A stretch of 8,393 nucleotides of DNA from Bacteroidales bacterium (GTDB lineage Bacteria > Bacteroidota > Bacteroidia > Bacteroidales > PUMT01), in NCBI GenBank assembly GCA_007119075.1, contig SKQJ01000376.1:1-8393 (forward strand). The letters are read 5' to 3'. The position numbers and the translations under genes are program-made. The stretch's first letter is position 1. Each line of letters opens with the position of its first letter. Shown piece by piece: positions 1-6,571 of this stretch. Below the pieces are notes generated by a model that made no database searches, was not told where the DNA came from, and saw only the letters and a program-made list of their open reading frames with translations.

Positions 1-1959
1 ATGAATTCTATGTATACTAGGTTTCTGTTGGTTATAGGCCTGTTCTTTGTTTCAGCCATGTCTGTTTTTCCCCAGGTTTCGCCCGTTGAGGTAGCAAGGT
101 CGGAAAACAAGATTGTAATAGAGCAGAAGGTATATTACGTTCATATCGTCAAGCCCGGTCAAACTCTTTATTCCATCAGCCGGGCATATAATGTGCCCCA
201 AAAAGAAATCCTTCTCGAGAATCCCAATGCCTATATAGGAATCCAGTCAGGGCAGGCCCTTAAAATCCCCTTCGTGCCCGAAACCACCGCCCAGGCATTT
301 TTGCCCGAAGAAGAAGAAGATGGCGATTTTGTCTTTCATACGGTGGAGCCGGGGCAGACGCTTTTTTTTCTATCCAGGGCATATGATGTGGAGATAGAAG
401 ATATTATAAGCCTGAATCCCGGAGTGGACGAAGTGCTTTCAGTCGGCCAGTCAGTAAGGATACCTGCCCGTAAAGCATATGTCAGCCGCGAGGGATTCCC
501 GACCGAGGATGATAATTATCTTTATCATAAGGTAGAACAGGGAGAGACCCTTTATTCGCTTTCAAGAATTTATAATGTGCCGGTGCGGTCCATTGTGAGG
601 GAAAACGACCGGCTTATGTGGGGCCTCAAATTCGGTGAATTTATAAGAATACCTAAATATCCCTCTGAAGAACCCGAGTATTTTGTGGTGTCAGATGTCC
701 CCCTGGACCAGATCGCCGCCGATCCCCTTGCGGTCGATGTTTTTGATATGGAAGCGGCCATTGACGCCGAATGCCGGGAGTTTGACTACAATGAATATAA
801 CCGGCCCTTCAATGTAGCGCTCATGCTGCCTTTGTTCATTGACAGGAATTTTCCGCCCGGAGTGCCTGACACCCTTGAGGAGGAAGAGGCCAGGGAGCTT
901 TATCCCGATCATGTCTGGGATGCCGACCAGCTGTACCGCGAAACCGAACCATTTCTGATGTTTTACGAGGGAGCCCGGCTCGCCGTCGATTCACTCGTCA
1001 GGGCGGGACTTTCGGTAAACCTTACAATCTATGATACTCAGCGGAACAGTGACAGGGTAAGAGAGATAATCGGCCTGCCCGAATTCCGGGATGTCGATCT
1101 GATTATCGGACCGGTTTTTCCTGATAATATGAGGATTGTGGCTGACTGGGCTCAGAGGAACAGGGTAAATGTTGTTTCGCCTATGACATCCCGCTCTGAG
1201 CTTCTTACAGGAAACCCCTACCTCTTTCAGATTACCCCTTCGACCAGGGTTGAGCTTGAACAGGCTTCGGTTTTTATTTCCAGTTTCCCTTCATCAAATT
1301 TTGTGCTGATCCACAATAATGATCCTTTCGAACGGAATCTGGCTGATGCATTTAAAAACAATATTTTCCGCCATTTTTCATACAGTTCTGGATTTAATGA
1401 TCTGGTGTTTAAGGAAATCCAGTACACAAATCCCACGGTGAACATAAGACAGTCACTGATTGCCGGCGAGAAAAATATCGTTATCATTCCATCCTCAAAC
1501 CAGGCTTTTGTTTCCGATGTGCTTATGAGGCTGAATATACTTTCCCGAGATTTTGACATTACAATTTTTGGCCTTAATGACTGGCAGGGGTTTGCCAACC
1601 TGGAGGTCGAGTACCTGCATAATATGGAGCTGCACTATGCATCTCCCTTTTTCATCGATTACGAAAGCAGGAATGTGAGGAGTTTCGTCAGAAGCTTCCG
1701 GGAAAGCTATAAAACCGACCCTTCGCATTACGGCTTCATGGGATACGATATAATGTTCTACTTTCTGCAGGCAATGAAAAATTACGGACGGGATTTTCAC
1801 GAATGCCTTCCCATAATCCGCACCGAGCTGCTTCAGGCCGATTTCCTTTTCCGGAAGACAGATTACCGCAATGGATTTGAAAATAACGGCATCAGCATTG
1901 TCGTTTATGACAAGGACTTAAATATCAGGCGTCTCGGACTGAACAGCCGGACATTTTAA
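1..1959 (+). CDS. Secreted LysM-repeat protein with type 1 periplasmic-binding-fold domain
   Basis: The 652-residue protein begins with a signal peptide (about residues 1-25, hydrophobic FLLVIGLFF, ending near FPQ) and has no lipobox cysteine. Three LysM repeats follow at about 45-90, 110-155 and 173-218. Each has the V-x-(P/Q)-G-(Q/E)-T-L core, an SRxY(N/D)V helix and a final IP. Acidic linkers (EEEEDG near 103-108) separate them. From about residue 270 (NVALMLPLF) to the end, the alternating pattern resembles the ligand-binding fold of branched-chain amino acid ABC receptors. LysM domains bind the N-acetylglucosamine-containing glycan of peptidoglycan, so a periplasmic, wall-anchored sensor, scaffold or binding protein is inferred; the ligand is unknown. 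This architecture occurs in Bacteroidota. The window opens exactly on the ATG, so the upstream region is unseen; a second ATG at codon 4 is also possible. No ABC transporter partner lies alongside. Confidence 0.88.
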   Translation: MNSMYTRFLLVIGLFFVSAMSVFPQVSPVEVARSENKIVIEQKVYYVHIVKPGQTLYSISRAYNVPQKEILLENPNAYIGIQSGQALKIPFVPETTAQAFLPEEEEDGDFVFHTVEPGQTLFFLSRAYDVEIEDIISLNPGVDEVLSVGQSVRIPARKAYVSREGFPTEDDNYLYHKVEQGETLYSLSRIYNVPVRSIVRENDRLMWGLKFGEFIRIPKYPSEEPEYFVVSDVPLDQIAADPLAVDVFDMEAAIDAECREFDYNEYNRPFNVALMLPLFIDRNFPPGVPDTLEEEEARELYPDHVWDADQLYRETEPFLMFYEGARLAVDSLVRAGLSVNLTIYDTQRNSDRVREIIGLPEFRDVDLIIGPVFPDNMRIVADWAQRNRVNVVSPMTSRSELLTGNPYLFQITPSTRVELEQASVFISSFPSSNFVLIHNNDPFERNLADAFKNNIFRHFSYSSGFNDLVFKEIQYTNPTVNIRQSLIAGEKNIVIIPSSNQAFVSDVLMRLNILSRDFDITIFGLNDWQGFANLEVEYLHNMELHYASPFFIDYESRNVRSFVRSFRESYKTDPSHYGFMGYDIMFYFLQAMKNYGRDFHECLPIIRTELLQADFLFRKTDYRNGFENNGISIVVYDKDLNIRRLGLNSRTF

Positions 1960-1989
1960 AACGGATTTTTGCTTTTCCGACTGCTTTTG

Positions 1990-2027
1990 AAAAAACTCCC
2001 TTCATTGACGGCTCCCGGTTCCGGGAG
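1990..2027 (-). terminator. Probable terminator of the FtsX-like permease gene, with alternative stems
   Basis: Seven bases past the permease stop codon, the minus-strand transcript can form a perfect 7-bp stem, CTCCCGG/CCGGGAG (2027-2021 with 2018-2012). A second GGGAG at 2000-1996, followed directly by six U (1995-1990), can instead pair with the same CTCCC arm, giving a 5-bp stem with a U tract. On the plus strand the hairpin has no T run after it, so it suits the minus-strand gene better. A weak CGGA/TCCG pairing near 1962-1979 is the only candidate for the plus-strand LysM gene. Confidence 0.5.
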
Positions 2028-2034
2028 GTAACCG

Positions 2035-4398
2035 CTATTCATACCTTAAAGCTTCAACCGGGTTTGTGCGCACGGCCCTCAAGACAAGCCCCGTTATTGT
2101 CACAAGTGCAACCAGGAGAGTTACAATCCCCGCCGCCGCGAACATCCAGACCTGAATGTCTGTGCGGTAGGCGAAATTTTCAAGCCATCTGCTCATTGCA
2201 TACCATGCAAGAGGCCATCCGATAATGTTCGCCAGCAATATCCATTGCCCGGTATTCCGGAAAAGCATAACAAGAAGGGAGCCGGTGGTTGCCCCCAGAG
2301 CCTTTCTTATCCCAATTTCCTTTGTCTTGCGGAGTATCGTAAAGGAGGTCAGCGAATAGAGTCCCATTACCGATAAGATGACTGAGAGAATGGCCGACAT
2401 GGTGACGAGTTTGTTGCTGCGTATTTCGGCATCGTAGTCATTCCTCAGCAGATCTTCAAGGAAGGTATAATTATACACATACTCAGGGTCCCTTTCATTC
2501 AGTACGCTGCCGGTCAATTCAATTACCCGTTCGATGTCAGCCGGGCTGAACCTGATGGAAATGCGTCCGAAATAGTCCGAATACCGGGAATGGACTATGG
2601 GTTTTATCGGCTCATGAAACGACTGAAAATGAAAGTCGCTTACGACACCGATAATGGTGCCTCGGGTTTCCCAGACCATAATGTCTTCGCCAACCGGCTG
2701 TTCGAGGCCAAGTGCCCGGGCAGCAGCCTGGTTTATGACAAAGGCCGACCTGTCAGATTCGAATTCTTCCGAGAAGGACCTTCCTTCAATTACCGGTATC
2801 TGGTATGTTTCAAAATAATCGTCCCAGACCCGGTTTTCATATACCATTACGGCATCATCGCTGCTTTTTTCAACATGCCAGCTGTTCTGCACTGTTCCCT
2901 GTCTGCCGGGTATGCTTTCGGAAGCAGCCACGCTTATTATTGACGGATCATTTAACAGCTGCTGTTTTATTGAATTGAACCCCTCCGTTATATCGGGGGT
3001 TATATTATCGACTATAATGATATCTTCATGGTTGAAACCCAGTGATTTGTTTTGCATGTAACGCATCTGGCTGAAAAGAATGACAAGGCTTGTGATAAGA
3101 AAGACGGCGATGCTGAACTGAAATACGACCAGGGTCACTTTAAGGAGCGCGCGACCCGAGCCCGGATTCTTTCTAAAGATCCTTACCGGACTGAAGGACG
3201 AAAGGAAGAAGGCAGGATATGCCCCCGCGCCGATACCGGTCACCAGGGCTACGGAAAACAAAAAGACAAGATTCCCGGGGTTAAAATAGTTTATGTCTAT
3301 ATCCCTGTTTACAAGGTTCCCGAAAGGATGCACCAGCAGCTCGACCAGAGATATGGCTATTGCCAGCGAAATAAACGTTGTAAGAAGAGATTCGCTTATA
3401 AACTGGGTTATAAGATCATTCCTGGAACTTCCCGCAATTTTTCTGAGGGCTACTTCCCTGCTCCTTGTTTCGGATCTGGCCGTCACCAGGTTGACATGAT
3501 TCACGATTGCGATAACCAGGATAAAGGCGGCAAGCAGCGAGAAAATATAAATATTGGATATCTTGCCCCTGGGATCCATTTCAAATTGCACATCTTCCGA
3601 ATACAGGTGTATCCTGTTCAGTGGCTGAAAAAAAGGTGTGACTTTAATACCCGTGCCCCTGAGATTTTCGTCATGGAATTCGTCAATAAATCCCCGGGCT
3701 TTTTCAAGTGATTCACTGTGCAACATCCCTTCCTCCAGTAAAAAATAGGTATAAAATCCGAACCCCCTTCTTTCAATAAATTCACTTTCATTATCGAGTG
3801 AAACAAAAGGCATCAGGATATCGAACCTGATGTGGGATGTGACAGGTGCATCTTCCATTACAGCCTCTATCATATAATCTTTCCCTTTGATGGAAACTGT
3901 TTCTCCATAGGCCTGCCCGGTACCGAATATTTTTTCTGCCAGTGTACCGCTGATCACTATTGTGCCCGGCTTCGAGAGCGGGTTTACGGTATTGCCGTCA
4001 ATAATACTGAATGTGAAAATATCCAGGAATGAACTGTCGACCACCAGCATCCTGTTGTCATAGTATCGTTGCAACCCGTGCCTTGCTTCGACCCGGCTGT
4101 CGTCTATCCGGGTTGTATGCCTGATCTCCGGTATTGCTTCCCCAAGCAATGGTGACATCAGACCCATGGAGACCGGGGCCTTTATGGAATGGTCGCCTGT
4201 CATCTCCACAAGTGAGATTATCCGGTATATCCGGTCGTTGTTCTCATGGAACCTGTCATAGCTTAATTCGTGGGAGATAAAGGACCAGATCAGGATGGTG
4301 GCGGCAAGGCCCACCGACAAACCTGCCAGGTTGATGAATGAATAGCTCTTGTGGCGGCTCAGGTTTCGCAGGGCGGTGATCAGGTAATTCCTCAACAT
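2035..4398 (-). CDS. FtsX/MacB-type ABC transporter permease
   Basis: A 787-residue inner-membrane protein with the duplicated layout common in Bacteroidota: TM1 (about 21-43), a MacB-like periplasmic domain (about 45-280), TM2-4 (283-305, 333-355, 376-400) forming the first FtsX domain, TM5 (420-445), a second periplasmic domain (about 450-660), and TM6-8 (664-686, 715-735, 750-775). Each FtsX half carries the expected cytoplasmic motif, EVALRKIAGSSR at 315-326 and KEIGIRKALGAT at 693-704, and the protein ends in the usual NPVEALRYE. Related permeases work with a separate MacB-like ATPase in mechanotransmission, lipoprotein release or export of toxic compounds. No ATPase gene is present here, so the partner must be encoded elsewhere and the substrate cannot be assigned. 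The ATG at 4398 precedes the typical start MLRNYLITALRNLSRHK. The gene is complete, with no frameshift seen. Confidence 0.93.
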   Translation of the reverse strand: MLRNYLITALRNLSRHKSYSFINLAGLSVGLAATILIWSFISHELSYDRFHENNDRIYRIISLVEMTGDHSIKAPVSMGLMSPLLGEAIPEIRHTTRIDDSRVEARHGLQRYYDNRMLVVDSSFLDIFTFSIIDGNTVNPLSKPGTIVISGTLAEKIFGTGQAYGETVSIKGKDYMIEAVMEDAPVTSHIRFDILMPFVSLDNESEFIERRGFGFYTYFLLEEGMLHSESLEKARGFIDEFHDENLRGTGIKVTPFFQPLNRIHLYSEDVQFEMDPRGKISNIYIFSLLAAFILVIAIVNHVNLVTARSETRSREVALRKIAGSSRNDLITQFISESLLTTFISLAIAISLVELLVHPFGNLVNRDIDINYFNPGNLVFLFSVALVTGIGAGAYPAFFLSSFSPVRIFRKNPGSGRALLKVTLVVFQFSIAVFLITSLVILFSQMRYMQNKSLGFNHEDIIIVDNITPDITEGFNSIKQQLLNDPSIISVAASESIPGRQGTVQNSWHVEKSSDDAVMVYENRVWDDYFETYQIPVIEGRSFSEEFESDRSAFVINQAAARALGLEQPVGEDIMVWETRGTIIGVVSDFHFQSFHEPIKPIVHSRYSDYFGRISIRFSPADIERVIELTGSVLNERDPEYVYNYTFLEDLLRNDYDAEIRSNKLVTMSAILSVILSVMGLYSLTSFTILRKTKEIGIRKALGATTGSLLVMLFRNTGQWILLANIIGWPLAWYAMSRWLENFAYRTDIQVWMFAAAGIVTLLVALVTITGLVLRAVRTNPVEALRYE

Positions 4399-4419
4399 AT
4401 GAGTTCATTGATTAAAGAT

Positions 4420-4427
4420 CAAATATA
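4420..4427 (-). promoter_or_regulatory. Predicted -7 promoter element of the permease gene
   Basis: The minus strand reads TATATTTG, an exact match to the Bacteroidota sigma-factor -7 consensus TAnnTTTG, 21 bases upstream of the permease ATG. That implies a leader of roughly 15 bases. The -33 partner is poor: a TTTG occurs upstream, but only 14 bases away instead of about 19-21. Weak -33 elements are compatible with an activator-dependent or regulated promoter. Confidence 0.5.
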
Positions 4428-4428
4428 A

Positions 4429-4479
4429 CCGGTTTACAGAACAAAAACGCAGACTGGCTCGTATAGGTATGTAAACCGG
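4429..4479. repeat. Perfect 10-bp inverted repeat in the divergent intergenic region
   Basis: CCGGTTTACA at 4429-4438 is the exact reverse complement of TGTAAACCGG at 4470-4479, separated by 31 bases. The pair occupies most of the 92-base gap between the permease start (-) and the beta-barrel start (+). The left arm sits one base from the permease's predicted -7 box, inside the promoter spacer. The right arm ends 11 bases before the beta-barrel ATG. The arms could be two operator half-sites for one regulator, or the stem of a leader hairpin if transcription to the right starts upstream of 4429. The sequence does not match an operator I can name. Confidence 0.6.
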
Positions 4480-4490
4480 CAAAAATCATC

Positions 4491-5294
4491 ATGATGGTGA
4501 AATTGATTTTTTTCATTTTTTCAGGACTTTTGCTGCTGCCGGGAGCTTATTCCCAGTCCCCGGCATGGAAAAAGTACGATACCCGCTCTGCAGGGATGTC
4601 GTTGAACCTGCACTGGATGCAGCTGAATGACGCCCATTTTTCCCCCCTCCTCTACAACGGTCCGGGCAGCGAGCTGAAAATCATTTCGGTAAGGACATAC
4701 GGGGATTTGCGACGCAGTTTTTCTTTGGGTGCAAAGGCCGATTATCTCCGGAACAGGTACGGTTTCAATTCGTATCATATCAAACCGGAATTCAGGGGGG
4801 GACTGGGCTTTAAAATCAATGACCTCTCGACCCGGAATGCCACAACCTATATGGGAGGGGAGATCAATGCAACTTCCCGTCTCTACAGGTTTATAAATGA
4901 AGATCCCGATCATATCTACTGGGCGACTTCCTATACGCTTGAATTCAATTATACCCTGGATATAGATATCAATGATGACAGGAAAGCTTTTTTTGAGATA
5001 AAGTTTCCTGTCGGGGGAATGGTTTCACGTCCTTCTGAAAATAATTATTACAGTTTCCAGCTTCCGGGATTTAACGAATATATGAAGCGATTGCATGAAA
5101 ACTTCCACTTTGCGACCTGGGATCAGATGCAGGCATTGAATATGCAATTGCTTTACGATCTTTCCCGCACACGGAGAAGTTCGGTGACTCTTGGCTATGA
5201 ACTTGATTTTGCCCGGTTTTCCCGGCCGTCTCCTGCGATGTATTTTACCAACAGTCTCTTTATAAGAATTTTTTATGATGTTTTTGTATGGTAA
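4491..5294 (+). CDS. Probable outer-membrane beta-barrel protein, function unknown
   Basis: A 267-residue protein with a clear signal peptide (about 1-21, KLIFFIFSGLLLLPGAYS). The mature part has alternating polar and aromatic strands typical of an outer-membrane barrel (for example SLNLHWMQL, KIISVRTY, YTLEFNYTLDIDI, SVTLGYELDF). It ends SLFIRIFYDVFVW, a final strand closing on an aromatic residue, which is the usual signal for BAM-dependent insertion. I do not recognise a named family. Tandem ATGs at 4491 and 4494 are both usable, and no strong ribosome-binding site is seen. Its last 20 bases overlap the next gene, so the two are probably co-transcribed and translationally coupled. A run of seven G lies at 4795-4801 (codons for R102-G104). 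A small transporter or structural porin is an alternative. Confidence 0.75.
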   Translation: MMVKLIFFIFSGLLLLPGAYSQSPAWKKYDTRSAGMSLNLHWMQLNDAHFSPLLYNGPGSELKIISVRTYGDLRRSFSLGAKADYLRNRYGFNSYHIKPEFRGGLGFKINDLSTRNATTYMGGEINATSRLYRFINEDPDHIYWATSYTLEFNYTLDIDINDDRKAFFEIKFPVGGMVSRPSENNYYSFQLPGFNEYMKRLHENFHFATWDQMQALNMQLLYDLSRTRRSSVTLGYELDFARFSRPSPAMYFTNSLFIRIFYDVFVW

Positions 5295-6399
5295 TATCAG
5301 AAAATTCAGGGCAGCCGGAATTCCGGCACTGATTATTTTCCTGTTGCTGAAGATGGGATCCTGTCTGCCGGAAGGAGAATACAAGATCCCTGTAAATTAT
5401 GAGCCCCGCCAGATGGGAGACGGATGGGCAATCTCCGATGCTTCCTCTGAAGGATTCGACCCCGGCCTTTTGCAGGAAGTATACGAAATGATGTTTGAGG
5501 AGGGCAGGTTTTTATCTTCCCGCTCCCTTTTGATTGTTAAAAACGGCAGACTGGTATCGGAGTCATATTTCAGGGACGAAAACGATATCTCCCGGAAGGG
5601 CAACATAAAAGGCATCACAAAATGCGTTGCATCCGTACTGGCCGGTTTTGCGCGGGACCAGGGACTGATTGACGCCGAAACCAGATTATACGCTTATATG
5701 CCCGGCTATTTTGACGGCGACAGGGACAAAAGGGAGATCACGGTTGAACATGTCCTCACCATGAGAACGGGCCTCGAATGGGACGATAAGGTAAACACCA
5801 GGGATCTGTTCAATATCAACCAGTTTCCCAACAGCGTACGGGTAGTTTTGACCAGGCCCCTGGTAAGTGCCCCAGGAATGGAATTCCTGTGCAATGACGG
5901 CACCCCGCAGCTGATCATGGGCTTGCTCCGCAATGTTTTTAACATGGATCAGACCGATTCGCTTATATCCAGATTATTTTCGCCCCTGGGAATTACCGAC
6001 TTTGTCTGGGAGCAACACTCCGACGGGCTCCATTACGGCGGAACGGGCCTGCATCTTAAACCGCGGGATCTTGCCCTTTTTGGCCAGTTTTGCCTTGAAA
6101 GGGGACAGTGGGACGGTCAGCAGATCGTATCAAGGGACTGGATGGAAATGGCTTCCCGTCCCGCGCTCGATTCACAAAAAACCGGGCTGCCATTGAAATA
6201 CGGCTACTACTGGTGGATCGACGCTGACAACAATGCTTATTTCGGCATGGGTGCCGGAGGGCAATACCTGTACATAGTCCCTTCCAGGGAAATGGTAATT
6301 GTCCACACCGCCGGCCCGGCAGGCGGAAATGGTTTCGAGGAGCTCTCCATTGAAGAGTTCCTGGATCTGGCCGGGCGGATTATTGGCGCACTGAAGTAA
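5275..6399 (+). CDS. Beta-lactamase-family serine hydrolase homologue, probable lipoprotein, catalytic residues apparently lost
   Basis: The 374-residue product has the length and order of the class C beta-lactamase/esterase-like family: SLLIVKNGRLVSE (strands), a helix normally headed by SxxK, VEHVLTMRTGLEW, the FxYxN/FxYND region, YGYYWWI, and GAGGQYLYIVP followed by MVIVHTAG. The expected SxTK motif reads G113-I-T-K116, so the nucleophilic Ser is Gly (GGC) while the Lys is kept. The expected Tyr of the second motif is Cys206 (TGC, in FLCNDG). No other SxxK was seen that could substitute. Residues 19-30 (LIIFLLLKMGSC) look like a lipoprotein signal with Cys30, though Lys26 in the hydrophobic stretch is unusual. 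Translation starts at 5275 or 5278 inside the barrel gene, and no other in-frame start fits. It is probably a pseudo-hydrolase with a binding or structural role. The reading frame is open throughout, which argues against a pseudogene. Confidence 0.85.
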   Translation: MMFLYGNIRKFRAAGIPALIIFLLLKMGSCLPEGEYKIPVNYEPRQMGDGWAISDASSEGFDPGLLQEVYEMMFEEGRFLSSRSLLIVKNGRLVSESYFRDENDISRKGNIKGITKCVASVLAGFARDQGLIDAETRLYAYMPGYFDGDRDKREITVEHVLTMRTGLEWDDKVNTRDLFNINQFPNSVRVVLTRPLVSAPGMEFLCNDGTPQLIMGLLRNVFNMDQTDSLISRLFSPLGITDFVWEQHSDGLHYGGTGLHLKPRDLALFGQFCLERGQWDGQQIVSRDWMEMASRPALDSQKTGLPLKYGYYWWIDADNNAYFGMGAGGQYLYIVPSREMVIVHTAGPAGGNGFEELSIEEFLDLAGRIIGALK

Positions 6400-6405
6400 A
6401 CTGAT

Positions 6406-6470
6406 TCCTGGTGCGTTCCCTGTCATTGCCGGAGGGCGCCCTATGGCCGGGCTTTCCGCGGGAACCAGGA
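6406..6470. repeat. Folded palindromic intergenic element
   Basis: This stretch can fold into a bulged long stem: TCCTGGT (6406-6412) pairs with ACCAGGA (6464-6470), then TCCC (6417-6420) with GGGA (6460-6463), leaving a 4-base bulge on the left arm. Inside is a second hairpin, GCC (6428-6430) with GGC (6445-6447), capped by the palindrome AGGGCGCCCT (6433-6442). It starts 6 bases after the hydrolase stop. No T run follows directly; seven T occur only at 6494-6500. It could be a mRNA 3' stabiliser, an imperfect terminator, or a REP-like repeat. Only one copy is visible here. Confidence 0.4.
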
Positions 6471-6533
6471 GCATGCTTTACCCTCAAAGTCAATTTTTTT
6501 CATCTGTTTGTCTATTTACGATAAATTGTCTTG

Positions 6534-6541
6534 TATATTTG
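6534..6541 (+). promoter_or_regulatory. Predicted -7 promoter element of the DoxX-fusion gene
   Basis: TATATTTG at 6534-6541 exactly fits the Bacteroidota -7 consensus TAnnTTTG, 30 bases before the ATG at 6572. A TTTG that could serve as the -33 element lies at 6507-6510, 23 bases upstream, slightly more than the usual 19-21. The surrounding AT-rich sequence supports a promoter here, making the fusion gene an independent transcription unit. Confidence 0.5.
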
Positions 6542-6571
6542 GTTTCATAATCTGATGATAAAAAACAGCCT

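Noticed and set aside
362..369. T8 run in the LysM gene as a phase-variation tract
   Set aside because: It encodes LFF of the second LysM core, where such residues are expected, and eight T alone is weak evidence for slippage.
3052..3711. A 219-codon open frame on the plus strand
   Set aside because: It is opposite the well-supported permease gene and its product is a basic, low-quality sequence with no family resemblance.
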